Below, piece by piece: positions 43,852 through 53,043 of a DNA stretch of 64,000 bases. Within the stretch, counting starts at the first letter, position 1; the number at the start of each line of letters is the position of its first letter. The translations under genes and the position numbers were made by a program. The notes beneath the pieces were generated by a model that saw nothing but the letters and a program-made list of their open reading frames with translations, was not told the DNA's origin and ran no database searches. The DNA comes from JACNIV01 sp965370415 (lineage in GTDB: Bacteria; Cloacimonadota; Cloacimonadia; Cloacimonadales; TCS61), in assembly GCA_965370415.1 (NCBI GenBank), contig CBDUTJ010000011.1, positions 1-64,000 on the forward strand. Reading direction: 5' to 3'.

Positions 43852-46203
43852 CTATTTCAGTAGCAGCATCTTTCGTGATAAAGAAGAACTACCCGTTTTT
43901 AATTTATAAAAATAAATACCGGAAGAAACAGGTTTTTTATTTTTATCAACACTATTCCAATCAAAAGAATAAGCTCCAATTTCCAGCGGTTTATTCACCA
44001 AGGTTATTACAAGTTGCCCTTTCAGATTGTAAATATTCAGTTTAACATTTGATTCTTCCGCCAGATTAAATCTGATAGTTGTTTGCGGATTAAATGGATT
44101 GGGATAATTTCCCAATAATTCCGAAGCAACTTCAGGTAATTCATAATCTACACTGGCAACTCCTGTAGGTGGGAAAACAATCTGATCTACCCAGGCGCAA
44201 TCTTGTCCACCGATAACACCTCCATCTTTTTCGTATGCCCATTTGAAAGTATGATTTCCAGGCTCCACAATAAAAGAAGCGAAATTCCAATCTACCACAC
44301 CAGACCACTGTTGTATAAAAATGTCATCCATATAAAATTTCAGGTAATCGAATCCTGATTCTGATGACACTTTATAATAAAACGAAATAGTAGCAGGAAA
44401 AGTTGTTTCCATACCTACAAAAAGTACTGTTTCCTCATTATGACCAATATCTCCAGATTTTGCCGAATAAACACCATCATATGCCGTACTTGTATCGATA
44501 GTCCAATCTGCATCTCCGCTAAACTGCCAGCTAAAGGCGGAGAAGTTTCCCGTTTCAAAGCTTTCTGTTTCAGTATTATAAAGTTCAAAATTGAAAACCA
44601 GATTATTTTCATCTATCATAATTTCTGTTTCCAACATTGCATATCCTTCTGCTGATATTCGTACAATGTAAGTTCCTTCAAATATAGAAAGCGTATATTC
44701 ACCTGATGAATTTGTAAAAATCGGTTCCAGGGATGTTTCCAGGAATATGAGCTCTGCTCCTTCGATAAATTGTCCTGTAATGCCACTGGATACAACACCG
44801 CTGATAGTTCGTTCAATAGCGTTTTGCAGGATCACATCAAGAAAAGTTATATTATTGTCAACAACAGTAATATTCTCAATTATTTGCGGAACATATCCGT
44901 AAGAATGAAATTCAAGGTCATAAACCCCGGGATATAACATCCGATGATAATTACCGAATTCACCATCGGAATAGATTTCTGAGTTATCGATATCATGATC
45001 CAAGGTGGTGACCTTTGCTCTGAGTGGTTCTCCATTAGAATTTGTAACAAGTCCTCTTACCCCGTACAGACATTCTTCCATATAAAGCAGGAATGATTGG
45101 CGATTATAGTTCCAATGTGCATCCAGTTCGTTTTCAGGAAGTAGTGATACATCAGAAAGTTCCAGAGTCATCTCTCTACAATGATGGAAATAATTCATAT
45201 AATCTTGTCTTCCACCATTTATAGTATACCAGGCATATCCATTCGTTATTCCATTATTAAATAAATTCATATAATCTGGAGGAGCATGTATATGAACCGT
45301 ATCAGCATAAGTATGACAAACATCCTGCCACCAATCGTCATCTGCGGAGAGCTGTGCCCATGTATCCCAGGGATAATTCACAACTTCTGCCCCACTGTGC
45401 AGATTTGATGAAAGAACAAGATTATGTTCATCTGCAAAATCCATCATGAGAATAGTTTCCGGTTGATATTCATTTCCGTCAGGATGAGGACCATCCTCGG
45501 GATCGGGGTAATTTCTATTCAGATCAACGCTGTTGGCATTATTTCTTGTTGCATCCCAAACCGTATTATTTCCACCTGCATAAGTTCCATCAGGATTAGA
45601 GAGAGGATTTATGTATAACTCGATATTATCGACAATATTGGTGACTCTATCATTTGTTCCATAATTCTCTGTCAGATAATCTATCAAACGGAGAAGCATA
45701 ATAAATGTAACAAGTTCATTTCCGTGCATTTGACCAGTATAGAAAAATTCCGGTTCATCTTCTGCCAGATCAAGGTTATCGGTAATTTTTGCTACAATGA
45801 TCTCCCTTCCTTCTACAGAATAACCCATACAGGTAACAGAGCAGATATCTGGATAATCCGTTGCAAATTGATACATAAGATCAACATATGTCTCATAAGT
45901 TGGATAGGTGTCCCAATTCCGCATTGCGTCGATGTTATCTGCCATTTTAGGAATTCGTAGTTTCCCCGGATGAGGTAATTCTGTATATGAATATCCAAGT
46001 TGAATAAATTCAAATAATTCTTTTTGATTTGCATAAGCATAAACAGTATTGTCTTTAATGTTATCGATTGATATTATTTTAGTTAATTTATTTATTTCTT
46101 CTCTCGAATTTATCTGAAATTTGAAATAAATCTCATTGCTTTTTGCGTAAAGTGGAACAAACAGAAAAACCAACAATGCGAGAACAATAATCTTCTTTAG
46201 CAT
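43852..46203 (-). CDS. Secreted M14 zinc carboxypeptidase with sorting domain (A)
   Basis: A 783-residue protein: signal peptide (1-20), short pro-region, M14 catalytic domain (about 95-385) with zinc ligands His160 and Glu163 (M-H-G-N-E) and His269 (N-L-H-S-G), and catalytic Glu348 (M-T-L-E-L). Two carboxypeptidase-regulatory-like domains, a MAM-like module with C-A-W-V-D and a Por-type sorting domain ending R-K-M-L-L-L-K follow. It removes C-terminal residues from peptides. The layout (M14 + regulatory domain + sorting signal) recalls P. gingivalis CPG70. It ends 50 bp before the C25 gene and is 10 bp from the second M14 gene upstream. Confidence 0.9.
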   Translation of the reverse strand: MLKKIIVLALLVFLFVPLYAKSNEIYFKFQINSREEINKLTKIISIDNIKDNTVYAYANQKELFEFIQLGYSYTELPHPGKLRIPKMADNIDAMRNWDTYPTYETYVDLMYQFATDYPDICSVTCMGYSVEGREIIVAKITDNLDLAEDEPEFFYTGQMHGNELVTFIMLLRLIDYLTENYGTNDRVTNIVDNIELYINPLSNPDGTYAGGNNTVWDATRNNANSVDLNRNYPDPEDGPHPDGNEYQPETILMMDFADEHNLVLSSNLHSGAEVVNYPWDTWAQLSADDDWWQDVCHTYADTVHIHAPPDYMNLFNNGITNGYAWYTINGGRQDYMNYFHHCREMTLELSDVSLLPENELDAHWNYNRQSFLLYMEECLYGVRGLVTNSNGEPLRAKVTTLDHDIDNSEIYSDGEFGNYHRMLYPGVYDLEFHSYGYVPQIIENITVVDNNITFLDVILQNAIERTISGVVSSGITGQFIEGAELIFLETSLEPIFTNSSGEYTLSIFEGTYIVRISAEGYAMLETEIMIDENNLVFNFELYNTETESFETGNFSAFSWQFSGDADWTIDTSTAYDGVYSAKSGDIGHNEETVLFVGMETTFPATISFYYKVSSESGFDYLKFYMDDIFIQQWSGVVDWNFASFIVEPGNHTFKWAYEKDGGVIGGQDCAWVDQIVFPPTGVASVDYELPEVASELLGNYPNPFNPQTTIRFNLAEESNVKLNIYNLKGQLVITLVNKPLEIGAYSFDWNSVDKNKKPVSSGIYFYKLKTGSSSLSRKMLLLK

Positions 46204-46213
46204 CTATGCTCCA

Positions 46214-48679
46214 TTATTTTAATAACAGGACTTTCTTCACGCTGGTATAATCCCCACCATTATTTATATCGAAAAGAGAAAAATAAATACCACTTGAAAC
46301 CTTTTTCCCATTATCATTCACGCCATTCCATATAACCTGGTGCATTCCTGCACTTTGACCCTCATTTACTAAAGTTCTGATCTTCTGACCTTTAACATTA
46401 AATATTATGAGTTTAACCTTTGATTCATTAGCCAGACTATAGCTAAAGGTTGTACTCGGATTGAAAGGATTGGGATAATTACCATAAAATTTACAGTTCT
46501 CAGGAAGTTGAGTATTTCCAGCATAAACTATACTCGTTGACGGGAAAGAGATATCGTCTATCCAACCACAATCGGAACCACTGGCAACAGCACCATCTTT
46601 TATATAAGCCCATATAAATTCATGCTGCCCTGCCAAAACAGGAAAGGATTCAAATCCCCAGGAAACATTTCCACTCCATTCATCTTGAAGTTCATTATCT
46701 ATGTAAAAGCGTAAGTAATCATAATTAGCTTCCGATGAGACATGACGGTAAAATGATATTTCATCCTCTTCCGGTACAAAAATAGTTACTTTTAATTCGG
46801 AAGATTCATTATGACCAATAAATCCGCTTCTGGCAGAATAGATGCCGCTGGCGGCTGTGGAATTATCTATATACCATACATTATCCCCACCGAACTGCCA
46901 GAAGTTGGCAAAAAAGCCTGTTTCAAAAGTACCATCATCAAGTTGATAAAGCTCAAAATCTATTTCGTTGTTCTGGGCAGTGACTTCGATTTCTCCGATA
47001 AAAGATGCATAATCTGTAGCATAAGTAAGGAAATTATATGTGTACTCATAAACATCAGGAATAGTAAATTCGCCATTTTCATTTGTTACCACAGCAGGAA
47101 TATTAAAATCCTGAATATCTACTATTGCATTGGCAATTGGTAATCCTGTATCACCGTCTGTAACTGTTCCCGTAATATCAATTGTAAAAGTATCTGGTAA
47201 AAGGGCAATATCAAGAATAGTTTGTCCACTATTCGAAATATCAATATTTATTACAGTTTGAGAAACATAACCATAGGCAGAAAATATTACATCATAACTT
47301 CCATCCGTAAGCAAGCGGTAGTAAGTGCCAAAGTCTTCATTACTCATAATAGGATAGCGGAAAACGCCGGTATCATCTACACCTTCCACAAATATCTCTG
47401 CTTGAACTGGTTCACCCGTATTAAAATCTGTAATATGACCGGTGAGAACTGAGTAATTAACTCTATCCAGAAGGATCATTGCAGGTTGAATGTTTTCATT
47501 ACAGATACTTTGTACTTGCGCAGCAGGAGGAATGAATTCCGTAGCCAGTTCGATAAGAAAAGAAAAAGTTCCGTGCATGCCATAAGAATAATCGTCTGTT
47601 GTTCCCATAGCAGGATAAAGTTCCCAGGCTTGCTGGGGATTATAACCCATGGGAGTAGCAATGGCAATAGCCAGTTCTTCAAGTGCATCATGATCGGGTG
47701 CTACAACTCCATTATTATAACCAAATGGAAAGAGAACCAGTTCTCCATAGCTATGATAATTTAGCCCTGCAACGAAATGGTGGGAGTCCATGAGTTCTTT
47801 CATTGCAATTACTTCAGGTTCGGAAAATGCATAAGGGCCGTGATAAGTTTGAGAATTAATATTTCCTGATGCTCCCACATAACCCCACTCAAAACCATAA
47901 TTCCTATTCGGATCTACACCATCGGGATAATCATACCCACTACTCGGGGTAATAAAACCATTTTCGTCATTATCGCGAATATTCTTTCTCCACCACAGGT
48001 TATCCTCATCGGTGACTATCTTGTGCCCATTTGGATTTACCAGCGGAGCAAACCATATTTGAGTGTTGTCTACGTTATCTGTTATTGTGGGATCTACCCC
48101 GTAATTGTCGAGAATATGGTTGAGAACAGCCATAGAAACTTCCGTGCTGATAGGTTCCCTGGCGTGATGTGCTCCCATAAAATAAACGCATGGTTCATCC
48201 TCTTCGGTTTCAACGTTATCAGAAACCTTCAAAGCCCACACTTCATGATAATAATCATCATAATTGGAATTACCGGCATCGGAATATATTTTTCCCTGAC
48301 TTTCTCCAATATCATATAGTTTACAAATATTCGGATTATCGAGTTCTATCTGTTGAAGTTCAGCCAAAACATCATCATAAGTACGATAACCATCTAAGTC
48401 TCTGCCAGCGATCATGTTTTCCCTGAGTTGTGATTCTGTTTGAGTTATTTCAATCTCATATCCGCGAGCTTTAATTTCTCTATATTGTGTTTCGTTTACC
48501 ACTAAATCCAGATATATCCCAGGATTGAACGATGCAATGTCAAACTCTTCTAAAGAGAATTCGTTCACAATTTCCCGGGTAGGATTATTGAATCTAATAA
48601 CGAACTTTTCTTCAGCTAATAAACTATTAGTAATAATGAGTAATAAAAAGCAAATAATTATAATATTAACATACTTCAT
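46214..48679 (-). CDS. Secreted M14 zinc carboxypeptidase with sorting domain (B)
   Basis: An 821-residue paralogue of the next gene: signal peptide, M14 domain with His172 and Glu175 (H-H-A-R-E), His309 (L-N-Y-H-S) and catalytic Glu377 (S-F-L-I-E-L), regulatory-like beta-sandwiches, a MAM-like module and a sorting domain ending K-K-V-L-L-L-K. The H-A-R-E zinc motif is the classic carboxypeptidase T/A form; its neighbour has H-G-N-E. The two may differ in specificity. I chose the ATG with GGAGG 5-6 bp upstream, six codons inside the longest frame. It is first in the secreted-enzyme cluster. Confidence 0.9.
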   Translation of the reverse strand: MKYVNIIIICFLLLIITNSLLAEEKFVIRFNNPTREIVNEFSLEEFDIASFNPGIYLDLVVNETQYREIKARGYEIEITQTESQLRENMIAGRDLDGYRTYDDVLAELQQIELDNPNICKLYDIGESQGKIYSDAGNSNYDDYYHEVWALKVSDNVETEEDEPCVYFMGAHHAREPISTEVSMAVLNHILDNYGVDPTITDNVDNTQIWFAPLVNPNGHKIVTDEDNLWWRKNIRDNDENGFITPSSGYDYPDGVDPNRNYGFEWGYVGASGNINSQTYHGPYAFSEPEVIAMKELMDSHHFVAGLNYHSYGELVLFPFGYNNGVVAPDHDALEELAIAIATPMGYNPQQAWELYPAMGTTDDYSYGMHGTFSFLIELATEFIPPAAQVQSICNENIQPAMILLDRVNYSVLTGHITDFNTGEPVQAEIFVEGVDDTGVFRYPIMSNEDFGTYYRLLTDGSYDVIFSAYGYVSQTVINIDISNSGQTILDIALLPDTFTIDITGTVTDGDTGLPIANAIVDIQDFNIPAVVTNENGEFTIPDVYEYTYNFLTYATDYASFIGEIEVTAQNNEIDFELYQLDDGTFETGFFANFWQFGGDNVWYIDNSTAASGIYSARSGFIGHNESSELKVTIFVPEEDEISFYRHVSSEANYDYLRFYIDNELQDEWSGNVSWGFESFPVLAGQHEFIWAYIKDGAVASGSDCGWIDDISFPSTSIVYAGNTQLPENCKFYGNYPNPFNPSTTFSYSLANESKVKLIIFNVKGQKIRTLVNEGQSAGMHQVIWNGVNDNGKKVSSGIYFSLFDINNGGDYTSVKKVLLLK

Positions 48680-48794
48680 ATATTCCTCCATAATCATCCA
48701 GATAGACGCAATATTTGTTCCATTTGCTTAGAACTGGATTATATAAAGTAGTATTAATTATATACTTTTATTGTAATATTATATAAACCTTATC

Positions 48795-49445
48795 TTAATT
48801 ATTTGATGTTTTTTCAATTAGTTTCAGAAGTTCATTATACAATTCTTCAACTTCCTTGTCACTGACCTCTTCTTCCGGGTCGGATTCATGATAGGAAAGT
48901 CCTTTTTCAAGTGTCTGCAAAGCTTCTTTATATTTCCCAAGTTCCTTCTGTATCCTGGCTAATTGCACATAGGCATCGAAATGATCTTCACGGACTTCAA
49001 TTGCTTTTATAGTAACAATTTCCGCCACTTCATATCTTTCCATTTTAAGAAGCGCTTCTCCTTTATGACGCCAGGGGCACGACCATTTTGGAAAATCTTG
49101 ATTTAATTTATTATAAATCGATAGACTTTTTTCAAATTGTCCAATATCTAGAAGCAGATTAGCATAAGAAAATTTATTCCTTGTTGAAAGGGAATCCAGT
49201 TCCTCTTCCAAGGTATTCATATTTTCCTGAAATTCATTCTGGAATATATGTGCCAGCATTAGATGAGCTGTATATTTAGAATCTCCTTCAAGCTGAGCGT
49301 TATAATACTCAACAGCTTTTATTAGATTTTCGAATGTAGGTTCTTTTTGATAATTCATATATTCCTCGAAATCACTACTACCATGCTGTCCGAAAAGACT
49401 TACAGCAATAAAAAGCACTATTACAATAATCTGATTTTTATTCAC
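48795..49445 (-). CDS. Exported TPR-repeat protein
   Basis: A 216-residue protein with a signal peptide (M-N-K-N-Q-I-I-V-I-V, cut near G-Q-H-G) and about four TPR-like helical pairs, then an acidic tail (D-P-E-E-E). I propose a GTG start because GAGGAG precedes it by 6 bp and it begins the signal peptide; the longer ATG frame adds an implausible hydrophilic extension. Role unknown; periplasmic scaffold is likely. Confidence 0.65.
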   Translation of the reverse strand: MNKNQIIVIVLFIAVSLFGQHGSSDFEEYMNYQKEPTFENLIKAVEYYNAQLEGDSKYTAHLMLAHIFQNEFQENMNTLEEELDSLSTRNKFSYANLLLDIGQFEKSLSIYNKLNQDFPKWSCPWRHKGEALLKMERYEVAEIVTIKAIEVREDHFDAYVQLARIQKELGKYKEALQTLEKGLSYHESDPEEEVSDKEVEELYNELLKLIEKTSNN

Positions 49446-49532
49446 GATTTTCTCCTCTTTTTCTTTATAATTCAACGGGATACAAAAAAAGTTGGACACA
49501 AAAATAAGTCAAAATAATTTTGCTTATTATGC

Positions 49533-49609
49533 GCGCCCGTGGCTCAATTGGATAGAGCATCTGACTTCGGATCAGAGAGTTGAGGGTTCGAGTCCTTCCG
49601 GGCGTGCCA
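49533..49609 (+). tRNA. tRNA-Arg(TCG)
   Basis: A 77-nt cloverleaf with encoded CCA. Acceptor GCGCCCG/CGGGCGT; anticodon loop CTTCGGA gives TCG; T-loop TTCGAGT. About 35 bp downstream of the CCA are nearly identical to the 3' flank of the tRNA-Arg(ACG) gene at 27.5 kb, so the two arose by duplication. Confidence 0.95.
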
Positions 49610-49705
49610 TTATTTTTATTGAGAATTTAATATTGAATATTTAACAGCAGATGACGAAGCGTATTATTTTATTAACTAATGGCTTTAAAAAAAATATTGT
49701 TCTTA

Positions 49706-51004
49706 TTATGCAAAGTTAAAATTCTGTTCTCTAATAATCTTTACGCAGGCATCAACAGCTGATGCATCATATTTGATACTTTTATTCTTAATAATTTCTT
49801 CCAGAGCCTTTTCTATACTTAGCGCAGGTCTGTACGGACGATGAGTTGACATGGCTTCTATTACATCGGCTACACATAATATCTTTGCTTCAATAATGAT
49901 ATCATCGTCTGTTAAGCCATTTGGATAGGAAGAACCATCAAGTTTTTCATGATGTTGTAGAACTGTTTTTGCAACAGGCCAGGGAAATTCGATGGTTCTT
50001 AGAATATCATATCCAGCCTTAGAATGAGATTTTACAATCGCAAATTCAATTTCAGTCAATTTTCCTGGTTTACTGAGTATTTCGGAAGGAACATGGATTT
50101 TTCCGATATCATGGATCAATGATGCAATTCGTATTCCGTTTACCTGATCCTTATTCAGTCCCATTTCTTCAGCGATTTTAGTAGCAAGTGCAGCTACTCT
50201 TCTTTGGTGACCGGCAGTGTAGGGGTCACGCATTTCCATAGCGGAAACAAGTCCGTTTACAGTTTCTTCCATTAATTTTTGTAGTTTGATGTTGCTTGTT
50301 TTCAGTTCATTTTCAATCTTTTTCCTAAAAGTGATATCACGAAGTGTAGCCAGATAGACTGGTTTATGTTCCCATTCTGTTTCCACTACATGCATTTCAA
50401 TGATCCGTTTTTGTCCTGATTTTTGTTCTATCTCAAACTCGCAAAATTGTTCACAATCAAATTTATATTCAAATTTTGTATTAATCAGTTGTTCTTTTGA
50501 TTTCTCGAAGAGCATTTCTCCAGCATTATTAATAAATTGAATCATTCTTTTTCTATCAATAACAATTATGACATCTGTATTTTCCTGGATCAATTTACGA
50601 AATCGTTTCTCACTTCTGATTAATTCCTTATCAGCATTATATTTATAGAACGCAATTTCAAGAGCGGCATTTAAATCTATCTCTTCAAACGGTTTTATCA
50701 AATAACCATAGGGATTTGTTTTTTTGGCTCTTTTAAGAATTTTATCATCGGCATTTGCAGTTATGTAAATAACCGGGATATCATATTTGCTAATTATTTT
50801 TTCTGCTGTTTCGATGCCATCTAATTTACCTTCCAACATGATGTCCATAAGGATAAGATCAGGTTTCTCTTCTTTCACTATTAAGAGCGTGTCCTGACCT
50901 GTTGGCACTATACCGATAACATCATAATTGCAATTAAGAACACATTTTCTAATATCCTCAGCAATAATTCTTTCATCCTCAACAATCAGAATCTTTTTCT
51001 TCAT
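49706..51004 (-). CDS. REC-PAS-HD-GYP response regulator
   Basis: A 432-residue signalling protein. Receiver at 1-120 (V-E-D-E, acceptor Asp54 in I-L-M-D-I-M-L, K-P-F), PAS domain at about 130-225, coiled linker, and HD-GYP domain at about 240-425 (H-D-I-G-K and H-H-E-K-L-D-G-S-S-Y-P-N-G-L). The HD-GYP motif is the S-S-Y-P variant. Such domains hydrolyse cyclic di-GMP. It is separate from neighbouring genes; the partner kinase is not adjacent. Confidence 0.88.
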   Translation of the reverse strand: MKKKILIVEDERIIAEDIRKCVLNCNYDVIGIVPTGQDTLLIVKEEKPDLILMDIMLEGKLDGIETAEKIISKYDIPVIYITANADDKILKRAKKTNPYGYLIKPFEEIDLNAALEIAFYKYNADKELIRSEKRFRKLIQENTDVIIVIDRKRMIQFINNAGEMLFEKSKEQLINTKFEYKFDCEQFCEFEIEQKSGQKRIIEMHVVETEWEHKPVYLATLRDITFRKKIENELKTSNIKLQKLMEETVNGLVSAMEMRDPYTAGHQRRVAALATKIAEEMGLNKDQVNGIRIASLIHDIGKIHVPSEILSKPGKLTEIEFAIVKSHSKAGYDILRTIEFPWPVAKTVLQHHEKLDGSSYPNGLTDDDIIIEAKILCVADVIEAMSTHRPYRPALSIEKALEEIIKNKSIKYDASAVDACVKIIREQNFNFA

Positions 51005-51184
51005 TTACCATCCAGATATCAGATTTTTCTATTTAAACTTTAATGCAATAAACATACCACATTCTGGCTATTGTATGAGTATTGAAATAACTCTTTAAAA
51101 TATTGATAGTTAAGATAATATAATAATTAAGTTAATTATTAATTGTATGAGTCAGAAGCAGGACAGATGAGACAATGTGATACA

Positions 51185-51952
51185 TTAAATTCTGAATAGG
51201 CTCAAATATATTTCCGTAAGAAATCTGCCAGCCAGGATGTATAGAAAAGCGCCTAAAATAAGAAATGGACCGAAAGGAAATTCTTTGCGACGATCATGAC
51301 CGATTACGATCAGGATGATCAGGGCAATTGCAGAAGAAAAAAAGATCGTAAAAATGGTACCAATAATCCCGATAAAACTACCAATAGCGGTCATGAGTTT
51401 TATATCACCTCCACCCAGGCTTTCCTTACCTGTAAAAAGTTTGAAAACATATGCAGTTGCCAGGAAAACCACGAAGCTGAAAATAGCTCCGCTTAAAGCT
51501 GATTTCCATGTAACATCAATAGCAGGAAGAAAGGAAACAGCTATTCCTATTACTATAAGCGGTAATGAAATTACGTCGGGAATGATCTGCTGGTTAAAAT
51601 CAATAAAAAAAATTATTATTCCAGCGGAAATAAATATGATGTATTTTAAAAAAACAGGATTTAAACTGAAACCGGTGGAAATATAGAGTAGAATAAATAA
51701 TACAGGTGTGAGAAGCTCCACCAGCAAATATTGTATGGGAATCTTAAAACCGCAGTTCCTGCATTTTCCTTTAAGAAGCAGATAACTTAATATGGGAATA
51801 TTATCTGCAGGTTTTATTTTCTTATTACAATGTGGGCAGTGCGAGCCGGGAAAAACTATCGATTCTCTGCGCGGGATACGGTATATGCAAACGTTAAAGA
51901 AACTACCAAAAACTGCACCGAATAAAAAAATAAAAAACGCTAAAATAAGCAT
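51185..51952 (-). CDS. pilD: Prepilin peptidase/N-methyltransferase
   Basis: A 255-residue integral membrane aspartyl protease that cleaves and N-methylates type IV prepilins and pseudopilins. The cytoplasmic four-Cys zinc site is C-P-H-C...C-R-N-C. Catalytic Asp are in D-F-N-Q-Q-I-I-P-D and G-G-G-D-I-K-L. Several membrane helices; normal length. Last gene of the pilus/secretion cluster. Confidence 0.93.
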   Translation of the reverse strand: MLILAFFIFLFGAVFGSFFNVCIYRIPRRESIVFPGSHCPHCNKKIKPADNIPILSYLLLKGKCRNCGFKIPIQYLLVELLTPVLFILLYISTGFSLNPVFLKYIIFISAGIIIFFIDFNQQIIPDVISLPLIVIGIAVSFLPAIDVTWKSALSGAIFSFVVFLATAYVFKLFTGKESLGGGDIKLMTAIGSFIGIIGTIFTIFFSSAIALIILIVIGHDRRKEFPFGPFLILGAFLYILAGRFLTEIYLSLFRI

Positions 51953-51954
51953 AA

Positions 51955-51982
51955 AATAAGGGAGGAAGTTTCCTCCCTTATT
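51955..51982 (-). terminator. Hairpin between outer-membrane protein and prepilin peptidase genes
   Basis: AAGGGAGGAA and TTCCTCCCTT form a 10-bp stem, followed on the minus strand by ATTTTATG. The weak U-tract suggests partial termination after the outer-membrane protein gene. The hairpin lies immediately before the pilD ATG. Confidence 0.6.
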
Positions 51983-51991
51983 ATTTTATCT

Positions 51992-52930
51992 TTAGAAATA
52001 GTAACCTAAAAGGATACCAAACGAATAAAATTTTAAATCATAATTTTCTTTTGCATTAGAAATATTATGCAAATTGATTGAATTCCTTAACTCAATTGAA
52101 AAGCTATCTTTACCTACTCCAATACCAAGAACATTGTTAAATTTCCATCCAATCCCAAATACTAAATCAAACTGTAGAGATTTAATTTTATCAACTGATG
52201 AAGATACTTTCGAGGAAGAATAAGAAGTGAGTGAGTCTAAGTCATCGTAATTATCAAAGTAATTCTCTAAAACATCTGATAAATCAGTATTATCTATAAT
52301 TTTTAAGTTAAAACTAGGACCTACATATAAAAAACCTGAATTCATGACAAAGTTGATTTTATCTTCTGTAAAGAATTCTCGTTGAAGTTTGAGTAGCAAT
52401 GGAATTTTAATGTAATCTACTGTTGTTGAAACTTTATTAAATCTGAAATTATCTGCATATTCCATCATTGTGCTCCCATCAAATAAGTGATTATAAAATG
52501 TTTCATCGTATAATTGATATTGAATCGAATCATTATAAGAACTTATCAACGGTACATAATCTCTGAAATTAAATTCATAAGTATTCCTTGTCCAATGAAC
52601 TTCGGGTTGAAAAATAAAACTATTCCTACCCTCAGATAGTTTATAACATAAAAATACTCCAAATGAAAATGATGGTTTAATTTCTATAACATCTGATGTT
52701 AATAAATATTCACCAATTAATATCTCGTCAGAAATCACAGTACTATCTGGAGAAGTTGTATCAATAAAGGATAAATTTTGATACACTTTATAGTTGATAC
52801 GATAAACGTCATTCTCTCCAATGTTCTTTGAGAAAGTACTTCCAAAATCAATACCCCAATCAATAATTTCGCCATGAATTGAAGAAATTATCAAAACAAA
52901 TAGTGCAATGATGAATAATTGTTTTTTCAT
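51992..52930 (-). CDS. Predicted outer-membrane beta-barrel protein
   Basis: A 312-residue protein with a signal peptide (M-K-K-Q-L-F-I-I-A), alternating hydrophobic beta strands and a C-terminal Phe (L-G-Y-Y-F), typical of an outer-membrane barrel of the PorT/OMP_b-brl type. Function unknown. It sits inside the pilus/secretion cluster between pilC and pilD and may be an accessory component or simply an insertion; a fragment of a second pilC-like gene lies directly upstream of it. Confidence 0.65.
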   Translation of the reverse strand: MKKQLFIIALFVLIISSIHGEIIDWGIDFGSTFSKNIGENDVYRINYKVYQNLSFIDTTSPDSTVISDEILIGEYLLTSDVIEIKPSFSFGVFLCYKLSEGRNSFIFQPEVHWTRNTYEFNFRDYVPLISSYNDSIQYQLYDETFYNHLFDGSTMMEYADNFRFNKVSTTVDYIKIPLLLKLQREFFTEDKINFVMNSGFLYVGPSFNLKIIDNTDLSDVLENYFDNYDDLDSLTSYSSSKVSSSVDKIKSLQFDLVFGIGWKFNNVLGIGVGKDSFSIELRNSINLHNISNAKENYDLKFYSFGILLGYYF

Positions 52931-52949
52931 TTTTTATTCTCCTATTTTT

Positions 52950-53021
52950 TTATTTTAAACCGTGACTAATAGCCAATCCAAGATTAAATACAGGTAGATA
53001 AATAATTTGCTTAAAGAGCAT
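52950..53021 (-). pseudogene. Remnant of a second pilC/gspF 3' end
   Basis: A 23-codon stretch ends Y-L-P-V-F-N-L-G-L-A-I-S-H-G-L-K-stop, closely matching the pilC C-terminus Y-L-P-I-F-K-L-G-L-A-I-K-Q-G-L-H-stop (11 of 16 identical), located 23 bp past the pilC stop. It looks like the last piece of a decayed paralogue; the upstream frame is broken by stops. Confidence 0.5.
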
Positions 53022-53043
53022 TACTTAAGCCCGGAATCAATAA

